In this document: positions 46,153 to 53,676 of the stretch, piece by piece
Layout: each line of letters opens with the position of its first letter
Numbering within the stretch: position 1 is the stretch's first letter
Source: Bacteroidota bacterium
GTDB taxonomy: Bacteria; Bacteroidota; Bacteroidia; Flavobacteriales; Schleiferiaceae
DNA length: 54,689 nucleotides
Direction: 5' to 3'
NCBI GenBank assembly: GCA_016868755.1
Contig: VGFU01000008.1
Span: 1-54,689 of the forward strand
The notes under the pieces: model-generated
What the model was told of the DNA's origin: nothing
Seen by the model: only the letters and a program-made list of their open reading frames with translations
The model's database searches: none
Made by a program: the position numbers and the translations under genes

Positions 46153-47451
46153 ATGCGCTACGAACCCCTTAAATCGGACCTTTACGCCCGCCACCGGGCC
46201 CGCTTCACGGCTACGCTCAAGCCGAATTCTGTCGCCTTTTTTAATTCGAGCGACATTTACCCCACGTCGGCCGACGGCAGCGTTCCGTTCAAGCAGGCCA
46301 CCGACATTCTGTGGCTGAGCGGAATTGACCAAGAGGAGTCCGTTCTCGTGCTCTTTCCCGACGCCCCCAAGCCCGAGCAGCGCGAGATGCTGTTTTTGGT
46401 CGAAACCAACGACCTCATCGCCCGCTGGGAGGGCGCCAAGCTGTCCAAAGATGAGGCCCGCGCCGCGAGCGGAATCCAAAGCATTCACTGGCTCAGCGAC
46501 TTCGATCGCATTCTGCGCGACGTCATGGCGCACGCCCATCACGTGTACCTGCTGGGCCACGAGCACATTCGCCGAAACAACCCCGTTGAGACGCGTGAAG
46601 ACCGCTTCGGGGCCGACCTGCGCCGTCGCTTCCCGAACCACGCGTACGAACGTTCAGCTCCCGCAATGAACGTTTTGCGCGCCGTTAAAGACCCCGAAGA
46701 GGTCGCTATAATGCAGGTGGCCGCCGACATCACGGCTGCCGGCTACGACCGGGTGATGCGCTTTTTGAAGCCCGGAGTATGGGAGTACGAGCTCGAGGCT
46801 GAGTTCCTTCACGAGTTTGTGCGCCGCCGCTCCCACGGTTTTGCCTACACGCCCATCATCGGGTCGGGGGCGAACGCGTGCGTGCTCCACTACATCACTA
46901 ACGACGCTCAGGTGCACGAGGGCGACGTGGTGCTCTTTGACGTCGGAGCCGTTTACGGCAACTACGCCTGCGACGTGACGCGCTGTTTTCCGGCGAACGG
47001 ACGCTTCACGCCCCGCCAGCGCCAGGTTTATGAGGCGGTGCTCCGCGTCGAAAAGGCCGCGATGAACCTCTTGAAGCCGGGCGTGCGCCTGCCCGACTAC
47101 CACGTTCAGGTGGGCGAATTGATGACTGAGGAGCTGATTGGCCTCGGACTCATTACCCGCGACGACGTCGCCAAGCAGGATCCCGCGTGGCCCGCCTACA
47201 AAAAGTACTTTATGCACGGAACCTCGCACTACCTCGGCCTCGACGTGCACGACTACGGTCCCTGGGACGGTTCTGAAATTCGCGAAGGCATAGTGTTCAC
47301 GGTGGAGCCCGGAATCTACATTCCCGAGGAGGGTCTCGGAATCCGCATCGAAGACGACATCGTGGTGACTAAGGGTGAGCCGATTAACCTCACGAAGGCG
47401 ATCCCCAAGGAGGTCGACGAGATTGAGCGCATCATGGCTGGTCGTAACTAG
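46153..47451 (+). CDS. Xaa-Pro aminopeptidase (aminopeptidase P, M24B)
   Basis: The 432-residue metallopeptidase removes N-terminal residues before proline. Residues 1 to about 170 form the N-terminal creatinase-like domain. The catalytic pita-bread domain has the five metal ligands in order: Asp in LFDVGAVYGNYACDVTRCFP (two Asp), His in MHGTSHYLGLDVHD, Glu in VFTVEPGIYIPEEGLG and Glu in IRIEDDIVV. The ATG at 46153 is the natural start. Its last codons and stop already follow the heptamer pattern of the repeat after it. It is divergent from sdhC. Confidence 0.94.
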   Translation: MRYEPLKSDLYARHRARFTATLKPNSVAFFNSSDIYPTSADGSVPFKQATDILWLSGIDQEESVLVLFPDAPKPEQREMLFLVETNDLIARWEGAKLSKDEARAASGIQSIHWLSDFDRILRDVMAHAHHVYLLGHEHIRRNNPVETREDRFGADLRRRFPNHAYERSAPAMNVLRAVKDPEEVAIMQVAADITAAGYDRVMRFLKPGVWEYELEAEFLHEFVRRRSHGFAYTPIIGSGANACVLHYITNDAQVHEGDVVLFDVGAVYGNYACDVTRCFPANGRFTPRQRQVYEAVLRVEKAAMNLLKPGVRLPDYHVQVGELMTEELIGLGLITRDDVAKQDPAWPAYKKYFMHGTSHYLGLDVHDYGPWDGSEIREGIVFTVEPGIYIPEEGLGIRIEDDIVVTKGEPINLTKAIPKEVDEIERIMAGRN

Positions 47452-47470
47452 TTTCTGGTTTCTGGTTTGA
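47443..47470 (+). repeat. Short heptamer repeat joining a stop and a start codon
   Basis: CGTAACT-AGTTTCT-GGTTTCT-GGTTTGA runs over the last codons and TAG stop of the aminopeptidase gene and into the TTG start of the methyltransferase gene. Confidence 0.55.
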
Positions 47471-48312
47471 AGAAGTTTTTGCGCTCGGCGTTTTACCGCC
47501 TTGGTCCGCGGTCGCGCCGGTTGGTGCGTCGCGCAGTCGTGCTGCCGCTTGATTTGTGGACGCTGCTGCGCCACGGCGGACGTCCGTCCTATGCGGGGAT
47601 TCCGTTGCCGTTGCCGGGCGAGGTCTTCACGGGCGGCGGAGACTTTTTGGCCAACGGATTGCTGTTTAAAGCCCACTTTACGGGCCTGGGCGGACTTCGC
47701 CCCAACGAGCGCGTGCTCGACATCGGGAGCGGTTTGGGCCGCATGGCGATTCCGCTGACGGACTACCTGACGCGTCCCGACGCCTACGAGGGCTTTGACG
47801 TGGTTCGCGAGGCAGTCGACCTGTGCACCCGCCGGATCACTTCGCGCTACCCGGGTTTTCGCTTCACGTGGGTTCCGCTGCACAACGACCTGTACACTGA
47901 AGGCGGCGCGCGGGCGGCCGAGTTCACTTTTCCGTATTCTGATGCGGACTTTGACTTTGCTTGGGCCACTTCGGTCTTTACCCACATGGACCGCGACGAA
48001 GTGGCCCGTTACTTGGCCGAAACCCGCCGCGTGATGCGCCCGGGCGGCCGCTTTCTGGCGACCTTCTTTTTGATGGATGCCGAGGCCGAGCGCACTTCGC
48101 GGGGCGGATCCTACGGCTTCCCGGTGCAGCGCAACGGGGTGTGGTACATGGATCCCGAGGTGGTGGGCGCCAACGTGGCCTTTCGCCCCGAAGATGTCGA
48201 GTCCATGGCCCGCGCGGCCGGCTGGGCGGGCGTCGAAATCCATTTCGGCCGCTGGAGCGGTCGGGGCGGAACTACCCTCGACTTCCAAGACGTGGTGCTC
48301 CTGCGCGCCTAG
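47467..48312 (+). CDS. Class I SAM-dependent methyltransferase
   Basis: The 281-residue protein has the SAM-binding motif I VLDIGSGLGRMAIPL (about residues 83-97), the acidic motif II EGFDVV, and DFDFAWATSVFTHMDRDEVARYLAETRRVMRPGGRFLATFF for motifs III and IV, like glycolipid- or polyketide-type small-molecule methyltransferases. The basic N-terminus (MKKFLRSAFYRLGPRSRRLVRR) suggests contact with membranes or nucleic acid. The substrate is not known. It begins at TTG 47467, 15 bp after the aminopeptidase stop, with the start codon inside the heptamer repeat; a later start cannot be excluded. Confidence 0.8.
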   Translation: MKKFLRSAFYRLGPRSRRLVRRAVVLPLDLWTLLRHGGRPSYAGIPLPLPGEVFTGGGDFLANGLLFKAHFTGLGGLRPNERVLDIGSGLGRMAIPLTDYLTRPDAYEGFDVVREAVDLCTRRITSRYPGFRFTWVPLHNDLYTEGGARAAEFTFPYSDADFDFAWATSVFTHMDRDEVARYLAETRRVMRPGGRFLATFFLMDAEAERTSRGGSYGFPVQRNGVWYMDPEVVGANVAFRPEDVESMARAAGWAGVEIHFGRWSGRGGTTLDFQDVVLLRA

Positions 48313-48499
48313 TTGGCGAGGTTTGTTTTTGGTTACTCGCAACTGGTTTTTTCAAACGGATTTTTTAAATAATTCGTTGAAACACAGTTATATAACCATT
48401 TCGAGAAATTTAAAAAAAAGCAAAATCCGGTTATAACCGAACGGGTGAGGGCGCTCGATGGCTACCAGAAACAAGAAACAAGAAACCAACCTCGCCAAC
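48312..48499. repeat. AT-rich intergenic block with imperfect terminal inverted repeats
   Basis: GTTGGCGAGGTT at 48312-48323 recurs inverted at 48488-48499; the match extends to 20 of 23 bases. Inside lie GGATTTT (48358-48364) and its inverse AAAATCC (48422-48428), and two perfect palindromes, GTTATATAAC (48387-48396) and GGTTATAACC (48429-48438). The core (48340-48430) is far richer in A+T than any other part of the window. The right arm includes GGTTTCT-type heptamers on the minus strand. No gene is seen. Confidence 0.75.
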
Positions 48500-48504
48500 C
48501 TTGC

Positions 48505-48512
48505 TAACTTTA
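48505..48512 (+). promoter_or_regulatory. -7-like element TAACTTTA before the SDR gene
   Basis: TAACTTTA, one mismatch to TAnnTTTG, lies four bases before the ATG at 48517, just right of the inverted-repeat block. Confidence 0.4.
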
Positions 48513-48516
48513 CTGC

Positions 48517-49305
48517 ATGCAATACCCACTCGCCGGGAAGCGCGCTGTTGTTGGCGGCGGATCCCAAGGAATCGGCCGCGCGGCGGCCTCCGCACTAGCT
48601 GATTTGGGCGCCGAAGTCCTTTTGCTTGCGCGCAACCCCGAATCGCTCGCCCTTGCGGCGGCGGGACTTCCCGCACCGGTGGGACAAAAGCACCGCTGGT
48701 TGAGCGTCGACAACGCGCAACCTGAGGCATTGGCGGCGGCGGTCGCGGCCGAACTCGAGGCTTGGGGTGACGCCCACATTTTGGTGAACAATACCGGAGG
48801 CCCGGCGGCGGGCCCGGTGCTTGAGGCGAGCGCTGAGGCGTTTTTAAGCGCGTTCACGAACCATTTGCTGGTCAACCAGAAGCTGGCGCAGCTGCTGGTT
48901 CCAGGCATGAGGCGCGCGGGCTACGGCCGCATCGTCAACGTGATTTCGACGAGCGTCAAGGCGCCGCTGCACGGCCTGGGCGTGAGCAACACGGTGCGCG
49001 CGGCGGTCGGAAACTGGTCGAAGACCTTGGCTACCGAGCTGGCTCCGAGCGGGATTACCGTGAACAATGTGCTGCCGGGCGCCACGGCCACCGAGCGGCT
49101 CACGGCGATTATTGAAGGGCGCGCAGGGCGAACGGGACGGCCTTATTCTGAAATTGAGCACGAAATGAAGGCGGAGGTGCCGATGGGCCGCTTTGCCGAT
49201 CCCGCCGAAATCGCGGCAGCCGTGGCATTCCTCGCTTCGCCCGCAGCGAGCTACATCACGGGCATCAACATTCCGGTCGACGGAGGCCGAACTCCGAACC
49301 TATGA
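48517..49305 (+). CDS. SDR family oxidoreductase with atypical active site
   Basis: The 262-residue protein has the NAD(P)-binding motif GGGSQGIGRAAASAL near residues 13-27, the NNTGGP segment and a C-terminal GRFADPAEIAAAVAFLASPAASYITGINIPVDGG typical of FabG-like members. The usual YxxxK is missing: the stretch after the conserved Ser (NVISTSVKAPLHGLGVSNTVRAAV) has Ser and Arg where Tyr and Lys are expected. A FabG-like SDR subgroup with incomplete catalytic residues is known, so this is probably a lineage feature, but activity is uncertain. It overlaps the ALDH gene by four bases, so the two likely act in one pathway. Confidence 0.88.
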   Translation: MQYPLAGKRAVVGGGSQGIGRAAASALADLGAEVLLLARNPESLALAAAGLPAPVGQKHRWLSVDNAQPEALAAAVAAELEAWGDAHILVNNTGGPAAGPVLEASAEAFLSAFTNHLLVNQKLAQLLVPGMRRAGYGRIVNVISTSVKAPLHGLGVSNTVRAAVGNWSKTLATELAPSGITVNNVLPGATATERLTAIIEGRAGRTGRPYSEIEHEMKAEVPMGRFADPAEIAAAVAFLASPAASYITGINIPVDGGRTPNL

Positions 49306-50741
49306 TTACGCTGCGCAACTACATCGACGGCGCCTTCGGCGCGCCCGCCAGCGGACGCTACCTCGACAACATCGAGCCAGCGACGGGCGAGGTCTACAGC
49401 CTGATTCCTGATTCGGGTGCTGAAGACGTGTTCCGCGCTGTGGAGGCCGCGAAGAAGGCCTACCCGAGCTGGTCCGCACTGACCGCTGCCGAGCGCAGCA
49501 AGCACCTGATGGCCGTGGCGAACCGTATCGGGGAGCGCCTCGACGAGTTGGCCGCCGCCGAATCGCGCGACAACGGCAAACCGCTGAAGCTGGCGCGCAC
49601 GGTGGACATTCCGCGGGCCCGCGACAACTTCGCGTTTTATGCGACCGCCATTTTGCACGACTGGAGCGAAACCCACGACATGGGCGCCCACGGATTCAAC
49701 TACACGCTGCGCCGCCCCATTGGCGTGGCGGCATGCATCAGCCCCTGGAACTTACCGCTTTACCTGTTTAGCTGGAAGATCGCGCCCGCCCTCGCCGCCG
49801 GCAACACGGTCGTGGCCAAGCCTTCAGAAGTGACGCCCTATACCGCCTACCTGTTGAGTGAAATTTTGCACGAAGTAGGGTTTCCGGCGGGCGTGCTCAA
49901 CATTGTGCACGGAACCGGTCCGGGCGTTGGCGAGCCCCTGGTCACGCACCCCGACGTGCCGATGATTTCGTTCACGGGCGGAACCGCCACCGGCGCCCGC
50001 ATCAACACGCTGGCCGCGCCCAGCTTCAAAAAGCTGAGCCTCGAGCTCGGCGGAAAAAACGCCAACGTCATTTTTGCGGATTGCGATTTTGAGGCCATGC
50101 TGCGCACCACGCTGCAGTCCTCGTTTGCCAACCAGGGCCAAATTTGCCTGTGCGGGTCGCGCATCCTTGTGGAGCGCCCGATCTACGACCGCTTCGTGGC
50201 GGAATTCACCGAGCGCGTGCGCGCCCTGCGGGTGGGCCTACCTAGCGACCCCGAAACCCAGGTGGGGGCGGTGGTCTCGGCTCCGCACCGCGATAAAATC
50301 CTCAGCTACATCGCCTTGGCCCAAGAAGAGGGCGGACGCGTCGAGTGCGGCGGCCACTCCGTTGCCGTAGAAGGGGCCCCCAACGGCTACTTTGTGGCGC
50401 CAACAGTGATCACGGGCCTCCCAATGAGCTGCCGCACTAACCAAGAGGAGATTTTTGGACCGGTGGTCACCGTCATGCCCTTTGATTCTGAAGACGAAGC
50501 GCTCGCGCTGGCCAACGCTACCAAGTATGGCCTGGCCGCGACCCTCTGGACCAGCAACCTGCAGCGGGCCCACCGCATGGCGCACGAGCTGGAGGCCGGA
50601 ATCGTGTGGATTAACAGTTGGCTCGTGCGCGACCTGCGCACGCCCTTCGGCGGCGTCAAGCAGTCGGGCCTCGGCCGCGAGGGCGGATTTGAAGCCCTTC
50701 GCTTCTTTACCGAGCCTAAAAACGTATTTGTGAAGCTGTAA
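49302..50741 (+). CDS. NAD-dependent aldehyde dehydrogenase (ALDH8-like)
   Basis: The 479-residue enzyme has the Glu general base in LELGGKNANVIF and the catalytic Cys in SSFANQGQICLCGSRI, as well as SPWNLPLYLFSWKIAPALAAGNTVVAKPSE. The pattern is close to 2-hydroxymuconic/2-aminomuconic semialdehyde dehydrogenases, which act in aromatic or tryptophan (kynurenine) breakdown; no other gene of that pathway is in the window, so the substrate is unproven. It shares ATGA with the SDR gene. Directly after its TAA a decayed heptamer array begins. Confidence 0.9.
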   Translation: MITLRNYIDGAFGAPASGRYLDNIEPATGEVYSLIPDSGAEDVFRAVEAAKKAYPSWSALTAAERSKHLMAVANRIGERLDELAAAESRDNGKPLKLARTVDIPRARDNFAFYATAILHDWSETHDMGAHGFNYTLRRPIGVAACISPWNLPLYLFSWKIAPALAAGNTVVAKPSEVTPYTAYLLSEILHEVGFPAGVLNIVHGTGPGVGEPLVTHPDVPMISFTGGTATGARINTLAAPSFKKLSLELGGKNANVIFADCDFEAMLRTTLQSSFANQGQICLCGSRILVERPIYDRFVAEFTERVRALRVGLPSDPETQVGAVVSAPHRDKILSYIALAQEEGGRVECGGHSVAVEGAPNGYFVAPTVITGLPMSCRTNQEEIFGPVVTVMPFDSEDEALALANATKYGLAATLWTSNLQRAHRMAHELEAGIVWINSWLVRDLRTPFGGVKQSGLGREGGFEALRFFTEPKNVFVKL

Positions 50742-50797
50742 GGTTTCTGACCGCTGGTTTCTGGCCGCTGGTTTCGAGTAACTAGTGGCTAGCAACG
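50742..50797 (+). repeat. Decayed heptamer array after the ALDH stop codon, eight units
   Basis: Directly after TAA the units GGTTTCT, GACCGCT, GGTTTCT, GGCCGCT, GGTTTCG, AGTAACT, AGTGGCT and AGCAACG run in register. The sequence then becomes AACGAG/GGGCTAGC-like and loses the phase. Confidence 0.7.
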
Positions 50798-50821
50798 AAA
50801 ACGAGGGGCTAGCAGTAGCTC

Positions 50822-50850
50822 AAAAAAAAGCCCCAGCACGCGGCCGGGGC
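50822..50850 (-). terminator. Intrinsic terminator for the minus-strand beta-barrel gene
   Basis: On the minus strand the stem GCCCC/GGGGC with an inner GC pair is followed by T8. It lies about 125 bp after the stop of the gene at 50975-51577, with a further small hairpin TTCAACG/CGTTGAA (50872-50896) between. Nothing else is seen in 50798-50974. Confidence 0.75.
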
Positions 50851-50974
50851 TTCAAAACGAGCGCTTAACTTTTCAACGAAACGCATGAACGTTGAACACA
50901 AAATCACCTAAACGCAAAGCACTCGAAAAAGGGAATTCCAAAAGCGTGCCAAAGCAGCGGCAGTTGGTGAAAAA

Positions 50975-51577
50975 CTAGAGCTTGTACCCGACCGAAACCA
51001 GGTATTCCGACGGACGGTTGCTGAGCTGCAGGCCGTTCCAGGTTCCGCCCTGGGCATTAAACGCGCTGTTGAGGGCGATGTCGAGCGTAAGGCTTCCGAG
51101 GTCGAGGCCCACCCCCAGCCGGTAGCCGAGTTGGTAGTTGCTGAAGGTCGATTTGAAGTCGTCGTTGAGCTCAAACAGCGCATTGATTCCGGCTTGGGCG
51201 CGCACGAGTTTGAACATGCGGAACCCCGGAGATAGGGCCAGCTGCACGCTTTGGGAGTTCAGGGTTTCGTCGAACGGATTGCCCTCGTTGTCGATGCCTT
51301 GAAAGGTGTAGGTTCGCGCGGAGTACAGCGACTCAAATGCGAGGTAGCTTCCGTCTTTGCGCTGCTCGCGCACGGTAAGCCCGGCGTGCCATCCGTTGAC
51401 CGGGCGCTCGAGGCGCGCGATGCTGCCGGCGTTGACTAGGCCGCTGTCAAGGCCTACCCCGTTGAGGTTGTAGTTGACCCCACCGCGCAGGTAGGCTTTG
51501 ATCTTGGAATCAGATGACTGGCTCAAGGCGGGCACGGACAGCGCCACACCGAGCAGGGCAAGTGCAAAACGGTTCAT
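50975..51577 (-). CDS. Outer-membrane beta-barrel protein (porin-like)
   Basis: The 200-residue protein has a signal peptide (about 1-20, ending SALS/PALSQ), then about eight predicted strands with alternating hydrophobic and polar residues (YLRGGVNYNLNGVGL, GWHAGLTVREQRKDGSYLAFESLYSARTYTF, YQLGYRLGVGLDLGSLTLDIALN) and a C-terminal YLVSVGYKL strand. It resembles Bacteroidota small OmpW/PorT-like barrels, but no family is named with certainty. It lies downstream of the T9SS cargo gene on the same strand. Function unknown. Confidence 0.75.
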   Translation of the reverse strand: MNRFALALLGVALSVPALSQSSDSKIKAYLRGGVNYNLNGVGLDSGLVNAGSIARLERPVNGWHAGLTVREQRKDGSYLAFESLYSARTYTFQGIDNEGNPFDETLNSQSVQLALSPGFRMFKLVRAQAGINALFELNDDFKSTFSNYQLGYRLGVGLDLGSLTLDIALNSAFNAQGGTWNGLQLSNRPSEYLVSVGYKL

Positions 51578-51632
51578 ATGTTGCCCAACGCGATAATCGG
51601 GCCAAAATTGCCTGAAATCGCGCAGGTTCCGC

Positions 51633-52409
51633 TTAGTGAACTACCTGGATGCGGTCGCGGAACTGGCGACCGTCGGCGTGGCGCACGTCGAGCACGTAGG
51701 TTCCGGCGGGCCAGTCCGCGGTGAGAATTCGCATGCCGTTGACGCCCGTAGAACGGTAAACTTCGGCCCCGTTGAGCGCAAAGGCGCGCACCACGGTGAG
51801 GCCCTCGGGCAGTTCCAGGGTGACCACGTCGTTGGCGGGGTTGGGCGAGATGCCCACGGCGAGCTGCGGTTCGTCCAGGCCAATGGTGCTGCGGGTCAGC
51901 GCCAGCGTTTGGGTGGCTACGGCGTCGCCGTTGTCGTTGTTGTTGCCGTTGGCAAACAAGCTCGACACATAAATGGTCGTTCCGTCGGGGGCGTTGCCGC
52001 TGTTCCACGTGAACGTCCATGCGGCTTGGCCGTTGCTCACGGTGTTGCCGCTTGAGGTGTGCGTGACGAAGCTGGTGTTGACGACTTTGCTTCCGGTACC
52101 GGCGGTGAGGCTGCCTTGGTGACCGGCAGATTCTACCGATGCTTGGAATCCGCTGCGCGGGTTGCTGGCTCCGCCCGTGGAGTTGGTTACCGTGATTTGG
52201 TAGTTGGTGTTGGGCACAAAACCGGTCGACGGAATGTCGGTGCTGATGCTCACCGTTTGGGTCGAAATCGATGCGCCGCTGTGGCAGCTGCTGCAGGTTT
52301 GGCCGTTAGAAGCAGGAGAGCCCGACTTGCCTCCGCCCGGACCGTTGGCGTTTGTGAAGGCAGGGAGGGCAACCGCCGCGGCGGCTAACGCAAAGAGTAC
52401 TTTTTTCAT
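51633..52409 (-). CDS. T9SS-exported choice-of-anchor V (reelin-like) protein
   Basis: The 258-residue protein has a signal peptide (MKKVLFALAAAAVALPAFTNA) and then the domain seen in choice-of-anchor V proteins: GSPASNGQTCSSCHSG, NYQITVTNSTGGASNPRSGFQASVE and AAWTFTWNSGNAPDGTTIYVSSLFANGNNNDNGD. The C-terminal 75 residues are a type-A T9SS sorting domain (LAVGISPNPANDVVTLELPEG ... YVLDVRHADGRQFRDRIQV). It should pass the outer membrane by the type IX system and be surface-attached. CSSCH has the CxxCH form of a heme site, but the single copy is a known feature of this domain. The frame extension to 52493 has no signal peptide and is rejected. Confidence 0.9.
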   Translation of the reverse strand: MKKVLFALAAAAVALPAFTNANGPGGGKSGSPASNGQTCSSCHSGASISTQTVSISTDIPSTGFVPNTNYQITVTNSTGGASNPRSGFQASVESAGHQGSLTAGTGSKVVNTSFVTHTSSGNTVSNGQAAWTFTWNSGNAPDGTTIYVSSLFANGNNNDNGDAVATQTLALTRSTIGLDEPQLAVGISPNPANDVVTLELPEGLTVVRAFALNGAEVYRSTGVNGMRILTADWPAGTYVLDVRHADGRQFRDRIQVVH

Positions 52410-52419
52410 GGAAATCAGC

Positions 52420-53637
52420 TTAAGCAGGTTGAAGTTCGTGAACGGTGATTTCGGGCCACATGCCAACGCGCCCAGGGAACGCAAGGTAGCCAAATCCGCG
52501 GTTCACATAAAGCGTTTTGGCTCCCACGGGGTAGGCCCCGTCCCAGCGCGGATACTTCCACTTTACCGGGCTCCACTTGAACCAGCCAGGAATTTCAATG
52601 CCGAACTGCATGCCGTGGGTGTGTCCGCTCAAGGTGAGCGCGATGTTGGCCGTGTTCGGAAGGACCTCGGCGTCAAAGTGCGACGGGTCGTGGCTCAGCA
52701 AAATTTTGGGCGAAGCGGGGTCAGGGCACAGCGCGAGCGTGTCCGCGAGGCGCCCGTACTGCGGGAAGGGGGGCAGTCCCCAGTTTTCAATGCCGAGGAG
52801 CTCGAGTTCGGCTCCGTCTTTGGTGAGTACGGCGCGCTGGTTGCGCAGCAGGTTCCAGCCCATCGCCGCGTGGTTTCGGGCCAAGCGATCGAGGTTGGCC
52901 TCTTTGGCAGATGGGCTTGGCCAGGGCACGTAGTCTCCGTAGTCGTGGTTGCCCAAAATACTGAACACGCCGTGCGGAGCCTTGATCTGGCTGAACCGCT
53001 CCATCCACGGCTCGATTTCGTCGGCGGTGTTGTTGACCAAGTCTCCGGTGAACACGACCGCGTCTCCTCGGGTTTCGAGCACCGCGTCAATTCCCTTTTG
53101 AACTTCGTCGGGGTCGGTAAAGCTGCCGCTGTGAATGTCGCTGATTTGCACCAAGCGGAATCCTCGGAAGGCCTCAGGCAATCCCGGGATGCGCACAATG
53201 TGCTGCTTGATGCGGTAGCGCGAACGGCCAAACTGCCATCCGTCTAAAATGCTTAAAAACGGAACGGATCCGAGGGCCACAGCAACCCAACCGAGGGCTT
53301 TGCGTCGCTCCGGCCATCCGTCTTGGCCAAAAAGGGCTACGCCTCCGCGCACAAAGTCTTCGGCAAGCCAAAGGGCAATTATCGGGAGTTTGGGCACGTA
53401 AAGCAGTACGAACCACACCATAAACGTTTGCATGCCGCGGCGGATTTCGTCAGCGGGCGCCGCCGGGTCAAATTTGAAAAACGCATAAAGCACGTAGGCG
53501 TAGCCCAAACCGTGTACGATCATGAAGCTGCGCTTCACCCACGCTGAAGGTTCAAGCGTACGAAGGCCGCGGTACACATAAAGGTCCATGGCAAAGTAGA
53601 GCACCAGGACGAAGAGAAAGGCTACAGGAGATCGCAT
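52420..53637 (-). CDS. Membrane-bound metallophosphoesterase
   Basis: The 405-residue protein has about four N-terminal membrane helices (to about residue 140: LFVLVLYFAMDLYVY, MQTFMVWFVLLYVPKLPIIALWL, ALGWVAVALGSVPFLSI) and then a calcineurin-like phosphoesterase domain with the five motifs QISDIHSGS, VFTGDLVNN, LGNHDYGDY, ILLSHDP and SGHTHGMQ. The group includes UDP-diacylglucosamine hydrolase-like and other phosphodiesterases; the substrate is not known. ATG 53637 is chosen over an in-frame TTG at 53643. It is 10 bp before the T9SS cargo gene and diverges from the histidine kinase. Confidence 0.92.
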   Translation of the reverse strand: MRSPVAFLFVLVLYFAMDLYVYRGLRTLEPSAWVKRSFMIVHGLGYAYVLYAFFKFDPAAPADEIRRGMQTFMVWFVLLYVPKLPIIALWLAEDFVRGGVALFGQDGWPERRKALGWVAVALGSVPFLSILDGWQFGRSRYRIKQHIVRIPGLPEAFRGFRLVQISDIHSGSFTDPDEVQKGIDAVLETRGDAVVFTGDLVNNTADEIEPWMERFSQIKAPHGVFSILGNHDYGDYVPWPSPSAKEANLDRLARNHAAMGWNLLRNQRAVLTKDGAELELLGIENWGLPPFPQYGRLADTLALCPDPASPKILLSHDPSHFDAEVLPNTANIALTLSGHTHGMQFGIEIPGWFKWSPVKWKYPRWDGAYPVGAKTLYVNRGFGYLAFPGRVGMWPEITVHELQPA

Positions 53638-53650
53638 AAACAAACGGCCG

Positions 53651-53670
53651 CAAAGGTCGTGCTACCTTCG
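53651..53670. promoter_or_regulatory. Divergent -7-like elements for phosphoesterase and kinase genes
   Basis: Minus strand GACCTTTG (53658-53651) lies 13 bp before the phosphoesterase ATG. Plus strand TACCTTCG (53663-53670) lies six bases before the histidine-kinase ATG. Only four bases separate the two elements. Confidence 0.5.
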
Positions 53671-53676
53671 CCTCAA

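Noticed and set aside
46654-48342. A 562-codon open frame on the minus strand opposite the aminopeptidase and methyltransferase genes.
   Set aside because: The plus strand has complete, motif-bearing genes here. Long antisense frames are expected in G+C-rich DNA, and this one has no recognisable motif and a basic, His/Ala/Arg-rich composition.
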